Of a DNA stretch of 64,000 nt, positions 36,653-45,750 are shown piece after piece. Position 1 is the first letter of the stretch. Each line of letters starts with the position of its first letter. The stretch comes from Deltaproteobacteria bacterium (lineage in GTDB: Bacteria > CG2-30-53-67), in contig JAADIO010000055.1 in NCBI GenBank assembly GCA_013151235.1, forward strand, positions 58,834 to 122,833. Direction: 5' to 3'. A model generated the notes under the pieces. It had not been told where the DNA came from, made no database searches, and worked only from the letters and a program-made list of their open reading frames with translations. A program made the translations under genes and the position numbers.

Positions 36653-38077
36653 TTACCGGATCATTCTTCTTCTTTCCGTTGTGGAAAGAATATTCTGCTC
36701 GATACGATATTTCGTGACCGTTCTCCGGGCAATATCTATCCCCTGCTTTTGAAGAATCTCAACAATCTTCTGGTCACTGAGCGGTTTCTTCCGATCTTCC
36801 TCCATGATAATCTTGCGAATCTGTTCCTGAACACTGATCGACGAAACCGTCCCATCCTCCGTACGAAGGCCGCTGCAAAAGAAATATTTCAGCTCGAAGA
36901 TCCCGTGGGGCGTATGGACATATTTGTTGGTCGTCACCCGGCTGATCGTGGACTCATGCATATTGATGTCCTCCGCTACATCCCGCAGCACCATCGGCTT
37001 CAAACGCGAAGGTCCCTTCTCAAAAAAATCCCGCTGAAATTTCAGGATGCTTTCCATGGTCCGGTAGATGGTCTTCTGCCGCTGTTCAATACTCCGAATC
37101 AACCAGAGGGCGGACTTGAACTTCCCCTCTACATATTCCGCCGTGGACCGATTCATCTGGTTCTTATTTTTCAACATCCGACGATAAAAGGAAGAGACTC
37201 TGAGGCGCGGCAAGCCATCATCGTTCAGGAGAATGAGAAAATCATTTTCATCGCGGACCACATAAATGTCCGGGATAATATAGACCGGGTCCTCCCCGCC
37301 GAACGAGCGGCCCGGTTTGGGTTCAAGGTTCTCAATGACCCGGGATGCCGTGTCGACATCCTCCAGCGTTACCTCCAGTTTTCGGGCAATGGCGGCATAA
37401 TCCTTTTTCTGCAACCATGGAAGATAATCCTTGATCATGGCTTCCACCAGCGGCAGATCGGCATCCAGTTGCCGGACCTGAAGAAGTAGACACTCCTGTA
37501 GATCTCTGGCACCTACACCGACGGGATCCAGACTCTGGACAAGGTCCAGCGCCCGTGCAATGGTCTCCGCTTCCGCCCCCGTCATCGTCTCCAACTCCGT
37601 CTCGCTCACGCGCAGATAGCCGTCCCCATCCAGATTACCGATGATGTTTTCCGCGATCATCTTCTCTTCATCGCTTATGTGGGAGAGGTTCAATTGCCAA
37701 AGAAGGTGCTCACTCAAACTGGGTTTACGGGAAAGGGTATTCTCGTAGGAAGGGGTCTCACCATTGTCGGAATAGGGCTCATAGGCCTCGTAACCGGACC
37801 CCATGGAATCCTTCAGGTAGTGCTGCCAGTCAAAATCTTCCTCTTTTCGCTCCGGTTTACCGTCCTCTTCCGATTCTTTGTTGAGCGTGGCCCCTTTTTC
37901 CTCTTCCGTTAATTCCTGTGCTTCTTCTTCCAGGACCGGGTTTTCCACCAGTTCCTGATGGATACTCTGGATCAATTCCAATTTCGAGAGCTGGAGGAGC
38001 TTGATCGCCTGCTGAAGTTGGGGGGTCATCACCAGCTTCTGAGTCAGTTTCAGGTTGAGTCTCGTGTCTAATTGCAT
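36653..38077 (-). CDS. rpoN: RNA polymerase sigma-54 factor
   Basis: 474 aa from ATG 38077 (MQLDTRLNLKLTQKLVMTPQ). Region I is the Q/L-rich activator-contact segment MTPQLQQAIKLLQLSKLELI; region II is strongly acidic; the core-binding domain and FLRPMVLRDVAEDINMHEST-type helix-turn-helix (MVLRDVAEDINMHESTISRV) follow, and the C-terminal RpoN box reads IARRTVTKYR. This factor would serve the -24/-12 promoter at 12039 and the NtrC-family regulators in this window. It lies between lptB and hpf. Confidence 0.98.
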   Translation of the reverse strand: MQLDTRLNLKLTQKLVMTPQLQQAIKLLQLSKLELIQSIHQELVENPVLEEEAQELTEEEKGATLNKESEEDGKPERKEEDFDWQHYLKDSMGSGYEAYEPYSDNGETPSYENTLSRKPSLSEHLLWQLNLSHISDEEKMIAENIIGNLDGDGYLRVSETELETMTGAEAETIARALDLVQSLDPVGVGARDLQECLLLQVRQLDADLPLVEAMIKDYLPWLQKKDYAAIARKLEVTLEDVDTASRVIENLEPKPGRSFGGEDPVYIIPDIYVVRDENDFLILLNDDGLPRLRVSSFYRRMLKNKNQMNRSTAEYVEGKFKSALWLIRSIEQRQKTIYRTMESILKFQRDFFEKGPSRLKPMVLRDVAEDINMHESTISRVTTNKYVHTPHGIFELKYFFCSGLRTEDGTVSSISVQEQIRKIIMEEDRKKPLSDQKIVEILQKQGIDIARRTVTKYRIEQNILSTTERRRMIR

Positions 38078-38136
38078 AGGGGTCTGAGTTCCTCTCTTAT
38101 GATCCAGCGTAAGACAGTCATGTCGAGACTGACCGG

Positions 38137-38889
38137 TCAAGCAATTTCAAAGTTTTTTCCAAGGTACTGATTCCGTACCACCGGATCTTTCGTTACTTTT
38201 TCGGGAGGGCCACTTACCTGAATTTCACCTTTGATCATTATATACAACCTGTCGGCAATTTTCAACATTTCTCTCGCATTATGGTCCGTAATCAGAAGGC
38301 CAATCCCTTTTTCTTTCAATCGTTTAATCATCTCTTCGATCTCTCCCACAGCAATGGGGTCAATCCCGGCAAAGGGCTCGTCGAGGAGGATGAAGGAGGG
38401 AGAAATCACCAGGGCCCGGGCAATCTCCACCCTTCTCCGCTCCCCGCCCGACAAGGTAAACCCCTTCTGTTTCCGAAGGTGGGCAATCCCGAAATCACGC
38501 AGCAAAGATTCCAGACGGTCCTTTTTCTCACCGGTCGAAAGATGCATGTTCTCCAGGATCGCCTTCAGATTCTGCTCTACCGTCAACTTCTGAAAGATCG
38601 ACGCCTCCTGCGGAAGGTAACTGATCCCTTTTCGGGCACGCTGCACCATCGGATACCGGGTAATCTCTTCCTCCCCCAGAAAGACTCGTCCCCGGTCCGA
38701 ACGAATCAGCCCCACCATCATGTAGAAGGTGGTCGTTTTCCCGGCCCCGTTCGGCCCGAGAAGGCCGACGATCTCACCGGGAGCGATCGTAAGATTTACA
38801 TCCCGGACGGCCTCGCTTCCATGATAACGCTTGAGCAACCCTTCGGCAAGCAGCACCGGACCGGCAGGGTTCCCGACGGCATGCATCAT
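38137..38889 (-). CDS. lptB: LPS export ABC transporter ATP-binding protein
   Basis: 250 aa ATPase that powers LPS extraction by LptFG. Walker A LLGPNGAGKTTTFYMMVGLI, signature LSGGERRRVEIARALVI, Walker B FILLDEPFAGIDPIAVGEIE, and the H-loop ITDHNAREMLKIADRLYIMI. Its start overlaps the lptA 3' end by four bases, in the usual lptC-lptA-lptB-rpoN order. Confidence 0.98.
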   Translation of the reverse strand: MMHAVGNPAGPVLLAEGLLKRYHGSEAVRDVNLTIAPGEIVGLLGPNGAGKTTTFYMMVGLIRSDRGRVFLGEEEITRYPMVQRARKGISYLPQEASIFQKLTVEQNLKAILENMHLSTGEKKDRLESLLRDFGIAHLRKQKGFTLSGGERRRVEIARALVISPSFILLDEPFAGIDPIAVGEIEEMIKRLKEKGIGLLITDHNAREMLKIADRLYIMIKGEIQVSGPPEKVTKDPVVRNQYLGKNFEIA

Positions 38890-39419
38890 TTCCCGGCCCC
38901 TTCTTCCCCGGTCTTTTTTCCTTTCCCCGGATAAAAGAGAAATTTCGGCCGTTCCACCGTATTGCCCTCCACCTCCGTCCGGTCTTCATTCAGGTAGATC
39001 CTGATCACCGGCCCGATCAGGGTATTGTCACCATCGTAGACCTTGGCGTTCCCCGTCAATACCAGGATCTCCCCTTCTTCCAGATACTCCGCCCGATCCG
39101 CCACGGAAGAGCGCGTCCCGCTGATCACTTTCACATGTCCCGTCGCCACCACCCGTTTCAGATCCTTCCCTTTGTTCTCCGGATAAGTTTCCACCTTGTC
39201 TGCATAAAGAATCATCTCTCCCCGTACGACCTTGACATGGTCCAGAAAGGTAATAATTCCCGACTCGAAGTTGCCTTCCATTCTCTCCGAGGTAATGATA
39301 ATGGGAAGGTCCTTTCCGGGGGGTTGCCCCGCAGCGATCACGGGAAGGAGAAGGGAGAGGCACAAAACCACCGCACACTTCAACCGCCCTGCTCTGAACC
39401 GAATTCTTCTTCCATTCAT
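38886..39419 (-). CDS. lptA: LPS transport periplasmic protein LptA (OstA-like)
   Basis: 177 aa from ATG 39419, which overlaps the lptC stop as ATGA and follows AAGGAG. An N-terminal signal peptide (AVVLCLSLLLPVIAAGQ) precedes the beta-jellyroll OstA domain (IIITSERMEGNFESGIITFL, VVRGEMILYADKVETYPEN). It bridges LPS between LptC and the outer-membrane LptD. The basic C-terminal tail follows the jellyroll. Confidence 0.92.
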   Translation of the reverse strand: MNGRRIRFRAGRLKCAVVLCLSLLLPVIAAGQPPGKDLPIIITSERMEGNFESGIITFLDHVKVVRGEMILYADKVETYPENKGKDLKRVVATGHVKVISGTRSSVADRAEYLEEGEILVLTGNAKVYDGDNTLIGPVIRIYLNEDRTEVEGNTVERPKFLFYPGKGKKTGEEGAGK

Positions 39420-40015
39420 CCTTGCCACTCCTTGCCGGAACCGGGTCCGGGCAGGATCACCATCCGGACATGTCCCTCCACTTCCAGCTTTTTTCGATCC
39501 GGCCAGTATCGTATCCGGTCGCCCCGAACCTGATCACAAGCCGTCTTCAGCCGAACCGGTTGATCCGAAGAGAGGAGACCTTTCCCCGCCTCCCAGACCA
39601 GTTGCTTGGCATAAAGAGTATACCCGGAATCGCTTTGCACCGTAACATCACCGCGTAAAACAACACGCTGTTTTTTCTCCCAATAGTCCCCTTTGCGTCC
39701 CGCCATGCGCAGCACATCTCCCTTCTCCAGCAACACCTCGATTTTCACCTGGTCCATATGGACCCGGGAATCCTTCAGGAACCGCTCCGCCCGGTCCGCC
39801 CGAATCTCCCACTTCCGCTCCCCTTGTTCCCGCTCGGTAAAATGAAATTTTCGAAAGGAGACCTCCGCCCGCTTTTCAACCCGTTGCCGGAATCCTTCTA
39901 CACCCTTTTCCCGGCCTTTCCCGGGAATCATCCGGAAAAACAGGATGAGAAGAAAGAGGATCGCTACCAGAAGAAAAAGAGAGTATTTTGTCTTTTTCAC
40001 TGCAATAACAGGCAT
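39416..40015 (-). CDS. lptC: LPS export system protein LptC
   Basis: 199 aa bitopic protein. One N-terminal membrane helix (YSLFLLVAILFLLILFFRMI) is followed by an OstA-like periplasmic domain (REQGERKWEIRADRAERFLK, GDYWEKKQRVVLRGDVTVQS, GYTLYAKQLVWEAGKG). Sequence conservation in LptC is low, so the name rests on topology, the LptC-type repeat and position before lptA-lptB. Confidence 0.92.
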   Translation of the reverse strand: MPVIAVKKTKYSLFLLVAILFLLILFFRMIPGKGREKGVEGFRQRVEKRAEVSFRKFHFTEREQGERKWEIRADRAERFLKDSRVHMDQVKIEVLLEKGDVLRMAGRKGDYWEKKQRVVLRGDVTVQSDSGYTLYAKQLVWEAGKGLLSSDQPVRLKTACDQVRGDRIRYWPDRKKLEVEGHVRMVILPGPGSGKEWQG

Positions 40016-40072
40016 TTATGACCTCAAGATGGCCTGAGTATAACACAGATCAGGGGTGCTCACAACCGAATC

Positions 40073-40729
40073 TCACGGCAATTTCCCAACCCCGGGACCC
40101 GCGATCAGAAGGATCCTGATTTTTCGCAATATCGCCCGGGCCTCCGAACCGGAGAGCTTTTCTTCCGGGTTAAAATTCCCCGCTCCATCGAGATCCATGA
40201 TCCCCATGGCAAGGAGCCTTCGCACGACCGGATAGAGAAGATGTCCCTTCGGCAGATCCAGCGGCCCTCTGCCGCTCTCCGGCAGCGGGCTTGCTTCCAC
40301 CCCGCCCTGTTCAAGGAGCGCATCAAAAATTCCGGCCGCATCCCCCCGCGTCACGGGGAGATCCGGCTGGAAGCGATGACCGGCCTGAGCGGACATCCAC
40401 CCCAAACGGACCACCTGGATGATCTCCTTTCTCGCCCAGTGGTTCGACACATCAACAACGATTTTCTCTCCTGACCGTTCGGGAAGACTGCCGGCAGGAA
40501 TCTCCATCAACATCAGGACGGCCAGTCCCGCCCGGGTAAGGGTCCGCACCTTCTTCAAGGGCGTCAGTTCCGGAGGAAGCGAGACCGGCCGGAGGATCCC
40601 CTCCATGGGCAGCGATCCTTTCATCGGCCCTGTCCCGGGAAGACATCCACAAAACATGAGGAGGAAACAAATCCGGAGGAAAAAAGAAATGTAAAAAGAA
40701 CGCTGTCCTTGATGCTCCATGTCGTGCAA
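40073..40729 (-). CDS. SLH-domain lipoprotein
   Basis: 218 aa. The N-terminus has a signal peptide with lipobox LMFCGC, so the mature protein is a lipoprotein. Two SLH-like blocks are visible: VVDVSNHWARKEIIQVVRLG with FQPDLPVTRGDAAGIFDALL, and PVVRRLLAMGIMDLDGAGNF with NPEEKLSGSEARAILRKI. SLH modules bind cell-wall polymers or outer-membrane-linked carbohydrate; the role in a Gram-negative envelope is not established. A 57-base gap separates it from lptC, so co-transcription with the LPS export genes is possible. Confidence 0.75.
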   Translation of the reverse strand: MHDMEHQGQRSFYISFFLRICFLLMFCGCLPGTGPMKGSLPMEGILRPVSLPPELTPLKKVRTLTRAGLAVLMLMEIPAGSLPERSGEKIVVDVSNHWARKEIIQVVRLGWMSAQAGHRFQPDLPVTRGDAAGIFDALLEQGGVEASPLPESGRGPLDLPKGHLLYPVVRRLLAMGIMDLDGAGNFNPEEKLSGSEARAILRKIRILLIAGPGVGKLP

Positions 40730-40746
40730 CCCCGCCGTGCCGTCGG

Positions 40747-42345
40747 TCAGTCAATCGATTCTGTTTTCCTGACCGAAGGAAACTGGGATCGATCGGTATG
40801 AGGAAGAAAGAGGGCGGCACTAAGCAGACTCATGAACTCCCCTTCCACATTTAACTCCACATAGGTAATCCTCCGGCAGATTTCGTCCAGTTCCTCCCGC
40901 CGGGCGTTGGACAGAAGGGTCAGGCAGGCCCCGGTCACGGAACTGTTTTTCAATGGTCGATAGCGTTCGAGGGGGATGTCGGGCAGCATCCCGATATTCC
41001 GGGCGGACTCCGGATCGATATACCCCCCGAAGGTCCCCGCCACATGGAAATGCTCGAGATCCCCGAAGGAGACCCCGGCATATCGGGTGATCACCGTCAA
41101 CGCCGTATACATGGCCCCCTTGGTCCGGAGCAGGTTGTTGATATCGAGTTCCGTCAGAAGGATCTCCTCCCCACACCCCGTCGCTTCCGCCGGGACAACC
41201 CGGTAGGCCTTCACTCCATCCTTTTCCACGACAAATGGCCCCTCCGACGCAAACTTTCCCCGTTCGTCGATAACACCTGTCCGAAAAAGCTCGGCCATCA
41301 GGTCGATCAGCCCCGATCCGCAGATCCCCACGGGCGGGACGTCTCCAATCACCGTACAGCGGGACTCTCCGCTCTCCCCATCGATTCGGACGGACTCAAT
41401 GGCCCCGTCGGCGGCACGCATCCCGCACCGGACCACTCCCCCCTCCAGGGCCGGCCCGGCGGCACCGGCGGCCACCATCAGCCACTCCCGGTTTCCCAGG
41501 ACGATCTCGGCGTTCGTTCCCACATCAACGAGGATCGATACCGATTCCGCCCGGTGCATCCCCGAGACCAGGATCCCGGCGATCACATCCCCGCCGACGT
41601 AGCTCCCCACGTTCGGAAGAGAGTAAAGAAGAGCCTTTGAATTTCCGGTCAGTCCGACCGTGCGTGCGGGATAGATATCGGGCCGGTTCACCACGGGAAG
41701 ATAGGGCTCGCGGCAGATTCGGAGCGGGGAGAGACCGAGCAGGAGGTGAATCATGGTGGTATTGCCGGCAACGGCGTAGGCGTAGATGTGCCGGGAATCG
41801 ATGCCGTGCCGGTCACAGAGGGCGCCGATCTCCCGGTTCATGGCATCGATAACCACCTGCTGAAGCTCCCGCAGTCCTTCCGGCCGCCGGCAGTGGTGGA
41901 TCCGGCTTAAGATATCCTCCCCGAAACGGACCTGTGGATTTTCCTCCGCCCATTCCTCCAGCACGCGTCCTCCGGTCAGATCGATCAGGGAATAGACAAT
42001 ATTGGTCGACCCGAGGTCAACGGCCACACCGAAGTTCTCCCGGCTCCGGTCACCGGGCTCCACATCGAGGAGTTCCCAGTCGGTGCGGCAACGTCCCACG
42101 GTCAGGGTCAGGGCGTACCCCTGCGTATGGAGCAGATCGGAAATCTTTTCCGCCAGGGGAAGAGAGACAACGGGGCGGGAAAATTCGCCGGTCCGTTCCA
42201 ATGTGTCCAGCACCCGGTCGACATCACCCCGGTTGTCGCCGAGGACCGGGGTAGGAATCTTCAGCGGGACCTTCCGAACCAGGGGATCGAGATCCTCCGA
42301 TGGAAGGAGGGGGCTTGCATCATGCAGGTTGCGCTCTTTCATCAT
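40747..42345 (-). CDS. RACo-like ASKHA-fold protein (DUF4445; corrinoid activation type) without the ferredoxin domain
   Basis: 532 aa. The C-terminal ASKHA ATPase region shows FGVAVDLGSTNIVYSLIDLT, AYAVAGNTTMIHLLLGLSPL, SYVGGDVIAGILVSGMHR, ILVDVGTNAEIVLGNREWL and AGTFGGYIDPESARNIGMLP, all typical of RACo and related reductive activators of corrinoid proteins. Classical RACo starts with a 2Fe-2S ferredoxin domain (about 100 aa with four cysteines); this protein begins at the following linker and lacks those cysteines. It may need a separate ferredoxin partner. No corrinoid protein or methyltransferase gene is nearby. It is 32 bases downstream of the MoeA fusion gene. Confidence 0.85.
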   Translation of the reverse strand: MMKERNLHDASPLLPSEDLDPLVRKVPLKIPTPVLGDNRGDVDRVLDTLERTGEFSRPVVSLPLAEKISDLLHTQGYALTLTVGRCRTDWELLDVEPGDRSRENFGVAVDLGSTNIVYSLIDLTGGRVLEEWAEENPQVRFGEDILSRIHHCRRPEGLRELQQVVIDAMNREIGALCDRHGIDSRHIYAYAVAGNTTMIHLLLGLSPLRICREPYLPVVNRPDIYPARTVGLTGNSKALLYSLPNVGSYVGGDVIAGILVSGMHRAESVSILVDVGTNAEIVLGNREWLMVAAGAAGPALEGGVVRCGMRAADGAIESVRIDGESGESRCTVIGDVPPVGICGSGLIDLMAELFRTGVIDERGKFASEGPFVVEKDGVKAYRVVPAEATGCGEEILLTELDINNLLRTKGAMYTALTVITRYAGVSFGDLEHFHVAGTFGGYIDPESARNIGMLPDIPLERYRPLKNSSVTGACLTLLSNARREELDEICRRITYVELNVEGEFMSLLSAALFLPHTDRSQFPSVRKTESID

Positions 42346-42377
42346 GGACTCTCGGTAACATTCAGAGGAAGGGCCTC

Positions 42378-44306
42378 TCAGGAACTTTCATAGACCACCC
42401 TTCCCATCTCTTCCACATCGTACCCCCCCAGGTCATGGATCGTCTTCCGGAAGACAGGATCGTTCCGGAGAATGTCAAGGAGGGCAACAATCGGTTCCAG
42501 CTTCAGCAAGTCTTCCGGAATCACAAAATCATAACGTTCCCGAGCCTGGGGGATGAAGTCAAGGTCGAGGGCCCGGGCCGCCGCCAGGATACAGACCCCG
42601 GCATCGGCCGTCCCGCCGGCCACGGCGGAGGCCACTCCCATATGGGTATACTCCTCCCGGTCGTATCCCCTGATGCTCAAGGGATCGATCCCCAGCCGTT
42701 TCAGATGAGAATCCGTCAGCAGACGCGTCCCCGATCCCTTCTGGCGATTGACAAAAACAACCTCCCCGCGGGTCAGGTCCGGGAATCCCCGAATCCCCTT
42801 TGGATTGCCCTTCGGCACACAGAGCCCCTGCCGGCGGAAGACCAGATTCACCAGGATCACCGGGGTCCCGGAAAGAAACCTTTTTACGAAGGGGACGTTG
42901 TACTCGCCGCTCTTTTCATCGAGGAGATGGGTGCCGGCAAGATGAGCCTCCCCCCGTTTGACCGCCATCAGCCCCCCCATGCTGCCCACATGTGCCGAGG
43001 AGAAGGTCATTTCCGGATGGGCCTTCTTCAGCAGATTCGCCAGGATATCAAGAGAGTTGTCGTGGCTCCCGATGCAGACGAGGGTCCGGTCGATCTCCGA
43101 AGGGGAGCGGAACAACCGGACGTCAACGGCCTCCCCGGCGGCGATTCCCTCACTCCCGCCCGGAATCCGGATCACCCCATCGGCCCGCACGAGGGACATG
43201 AGCATCCCGGCCCCCCGTTCCACGGGGGTGACAATTCTCTTTTCTCTGACCCGGCCGACCTTGACCCGGACAAACTCCTCCGGCCCGAGGGTGGAGGAGA
43301 CCTGCCGGGCAAGGACGGCTGTCAGGGTTTCCGGCGGGGAAGGGGCGAGCCCCTGCCACCGGAGGATCAGCGGTTTCAGGAAAAGGTCCATCGTCAGAAC
43401 GGCAGAGACGGGATAACCGGGAATCCCGACCACGGGTTTGCCGTTCACCCGGGCAAGAATCACCGGTTTGCCGGGCTTGATATTCACCCCCTGTACAAAG
43501 ACCTCCCCGATTTCACGGAGGACATGGACCGTATAATCCTCCCGCCCGGCAGAGGAGCCGGCATTCACAACGACCAGGTCCGCTTTCTCCAGAGAACGGA
43601 GAAGGGCCGTCCGGATCGCCTTCGGATCATCCCGGACGATCTCCTGCCGCAAAGGAATCCCCCCCCATTCGCGAAGCATCCCGCAGAGAATGCGGGAATT
43701 GAATTCGGTGATTTCTCCCTCCCGGGGGGTTGCCCCGGGCTGGATCAGTTCATTCCCCGTGGGAAGTACGGCAACCACGGGACGGCGGCGTACCCGAACC
43801 TCCCCGACTCCACCGGCCAGCATAGCCCCCAAGTCGGCGGGGCGGATGGGATGGTTTTCCGGCAGGATCAGTTCCGTAGCGACAATGTCTTCGCCGGTTC
43901 TCCGGACGTGCTGATAGGGCGTGGCCGGAGCGAGAATCTCGATCTCCCCTTCCCCGCAGCGATCGACCTCCTCGATCATGATCACTGCGTCCATCCTTTC
44001 CGGAAGGGGATCCCCCGTATCGACAAAAACGGCCTGCCGCCCCACCTGCAAGCGGACGGGACGCGTCTCGGAGGCACCCTGGGTATCGGCAAAACGGACG
44101 GCCACACCGTCCATGGCGGCACTATGATAGGTCGGAGAAGACCGAAAGGCCGTCACCGCCTCCGCCGTGATCCTTCCCAGGGAACGATCCACAGGAAGGG
44201 TTTCACCCTGCAAAGGAACGTTGATACCGGCCGCATCGAGTCCTTCCTGCCACAGCCGGAGGGCATCCTTTAAAGAGGTACTGTCCGGATAGACCTGCCG
44301 TTTCAC
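42378..44306 (-). CDS. MoeA fused to a periplasmic-binding-like molybdate/tungstate-binding domain
   Basis: 642 aa. Residues 1 to about 405 are a MoeA molybdotransferase: SSPTYHSAAMDGVAVRFADT, VIMIEEVD, VAVLPTGNELIQPGATPREG, VVNAGSSAGREDYTVHVLRE, VNIKPGKPVILARVNGKPVV, GIPGYPVSAVLTMDLFLKP. Residues about 430-642 form a PBP-like domain (TLVCIGSHDNSLDILANLLK, VGSMGGLMAVKRGEAHLAGT, FVNRQKGSGTRLLTDSHL), the LysR-substrate/molybdate-binding type of COG1910. The fusion probably couples oxyanion recognition to insertion into molybdopterin. It lies downstream of a second moeA. Confidence 0.93.
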   Translation of the reverse strand: MKRQVYPDSTSLKDALRLWQEGLDAAGINVPLQGETLPVDRSLGRITAEAVTAFRSSPTYHSAAMDGVAVRFADTQGASETRPVRLQVGRQAVFVDTGDPLPERMDAVIMIEEVDRCGEGEIEILAPATPYQHVRRTGEDIVATELILPENHPIRPADLGAMLAGGVGEVRVRRRPVVAVLPTGNELIQPGATPREGEITEFNSRILCGMLREWGGIPLRQEIVRDDPKAIRTALLRSLEKADLVVVNAGSSAGREDYTVHVLREIGEVFVQGVNIKPGKPVILARVNGKPVVGIPGYPVSAVLTMDLFLKPLILRWQGLAPSPPETLTAVLARQVSSTLGPEEFVRVKVGRVREKRIVTPVERGAGMLMSLVRADGVIRIPGGSEGIAAGEAVDVRLFRSPSEIDRTLVCIGSHDNSLDILANLLKKAHPEMTFSSAHVGSMGGLMAVKRGEAHLAGTHLLDEKSGEYNVPFVKRFLSGTPVILVNLVFRRQGLCVPKGNPKGIRGFPDLTRGEVVFVNRQKGSGTRLLTDSHLKRLGIDPLSIRGYDREEYTHMGVASAVAGGTADAGVCILAAARALDLDFIPQARERYDFVIPEDLLKLEPIVALLDILRNDPVFRKTIHDLGGYDVEEMGRVVYESS

Positions 44307-44350
44307 TTCAATGACACTCCTCGCATGTTCAGGGTCCAGGTTGCTTCTCT

Positions 44351-45628
44351 TTACGAAGGGAAAAGCCGGACGATCACCGACTCCCCTTTTTCCAGACCCG
44401 CTTTTTCTTCCGGGATCACCACGGTTCCCGCTGCCGCAACAAGAGTGGAGATCAGACCCGACTTCCCCAGGATCGGGCGGGCCGTGACTTCCTCTCCCTC
44501 CCTCTTCAGAGCAACACGCAGGTAGTCCTCCCGCCCCGGCCGGGAGGAAACACTCCGGGTCAGCGTCGCGATAACCGTCCTCCCCGACCGGTCGGTCCAG
44601 TCGGGAGGTTGCTCTCCGGAAAGACTCTGCAGGATCGGTTTCACAAAAAGGTCATAGCCGATCACCACGGCAGCCGGATGTCCCGGCAGCCCGAAAACAG
44701 GGCGGCCTTTTACAAGTGCGCAGAGGGTCGGTTTCCCGGGCTTCACCGCCACACCGTGAAAGAGGAGCCCCTCACCGAGGGAGGTGAGGACCTTTTCCGT
44801 CAGGTCCCGGGTCCCGACGGAACTCCCGCCGGAGAGAATCACCAGATCACTCCCGGCAACGGCACGATGAACGGCCTCCTCCAGACGATCTTCATCATCA
44901 GGGATAACCCCGTACCGGATCGGCCTGGCCCCGGCCTGTTGAAGAAGCGCTGCAAGATGAAAGGAATTGATGTCCCGTACCTGACCCGGATGCGGGGTCT
45001 GATCGGGCGGAACAATCTCGTTGCCCGTCGGAATCACGGAAACCGCCGGCCTTCGATAGACAAAGATCTTCGTGACCCCCAGGCCGCAGAGGAGCCCGAT
45101 ATCCTGGGGGCGAATGCGCCGGCCGGACCGAAGAATCTCCTGCCCTTGCCGAACGTCGTCCCCGGTCCGGATCACATTTTCACCCGGTGCCACCGATCGA
45201 ACCACTTCGACCATCCCGGCATCTACGGATACGGTCTGTTCCAGCATCACCACGGCATCGGCACCTGCCGGCAACATTCCGCCGGTGGCAATCCGCACGG
45301 CATCCATTTCCCCCACCGAGATCTCCGGGACCGTTCCCATCGGAATTTCACCGATCACGTTCAGATAGGCGGCCATCGACTCCGAGGCGCCGAAGGTGTC
45401 CCGGGCACGCACGGCATACCCGTCCATCGTCGAGCGGGCAAAGGAAGGAAGATCCTCGGGAGAGGACACCGGTCGTCCGAGAATCCGGCCGAGTGCGGCC
45501 GGAGTCTCGATCTCTTCCATCGGTGGCACAGGAAAGCAAAAGGTCTCCCGAAGCCGCTGCTGGGCCTCTTGCCGGGAGAGGACCGCAGAACGACCGAGCA
45601 TGTCTTTGGGGATTTCTGAAGGTTTCAT
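44351..45628 (-). CDS. moeA: Molybdopterin molybdenumtransferase MoeA
   Basis: 425 aa stand-alone MoeA. Motifs: FARSTMDGYAVRARDTFGAS, IATGGMLPAGADAVVMLEQT, VSVIPTGNEIVPPDQTPHPG, LVILSGGSSVGTRDLTEKVL, GVAVKPGKPTLCALVKGRPV and FGLPGHPAAVVIGYDLFVKP. It inserts molybdate or tungstate into adenylylated molybdopterin. Having two MoeA proteins side by side, one with an oxyanion-binding domain, suggests separate handling of Mo and W (inference). A 44-base gap follows to the fusion gene. Confidence 0.96.
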   Translation of the reverse strand: MKPSEIPKDMLGRSAVLSRQEAQQRLRETFCFPVPPMEEIETPAALGRILGRPVSSPEDLPSFARSTMDGYAVRARDTFGASESMAAYLNVIGEIPMGTVPEISVGEMDAVRIATGGMLPAGADAVVMLEQTVSVDAGMVEVVRSVAPGENVIRTGDDVRQGQEILRSGRRIRPQDIGLLCGLGVTKIFVYRRPAVSVIPTGNEIVPPDQTPHPGQVRDINSFHLAALLQQAGARPIRYGVIPDDEDRLEEAVHRAVAGSDLVILSGGSSVGTRDLTEKVLTSLGEGLLFHGVAVKPGKPTLCALVKGRPVFGLPGHPAAVVIGYDLFVKPILQSLSGEQPPDWTDRSGRTVIATLTRSVSSRPGREDYLRVALKREGEEVTARPILGKSGLISTLVAAAGTVVIPEEKAGLEKGESVIVRLFPS

Positions 45629-45694
45629 AGGAAAGATTTATATCATATCCGGAACGTCCCTGACAAACTGAACTTCTGAATGGGCTCCGGACAC

Positions 45695-45726
45695 AAAAAA
45701 ACCGCTGCCCGAAAACCAGGCAGCGG
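45695..45726 (-). terminator. Intrinsic terminator after the tetrahaem cytochrome gene
   Basis: On the minus strand CCGCTGCC and GGCAGCGG form a perfect 8-base stem (45702-45709 with 45719-45726), followed by seven T. It lies 25 bases after the cytochrome stop codon and isolates that gene from moeA. Confidence 0.9.
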
Positions 45727-45750
45727 CGGCATAACAAGTTTGACTTCGAT

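Noticed and set aside
42300-44273. 657-aa plus-strand open frame opposite the MoeA fusion gene
   Set aside because: The minus-strand frame has full MoeA and PBP motifs; the plus-strand product has no recognisable domain and is rich in Gly, Pro, Arg and His, as expected from antisense of a GC-rich gene.
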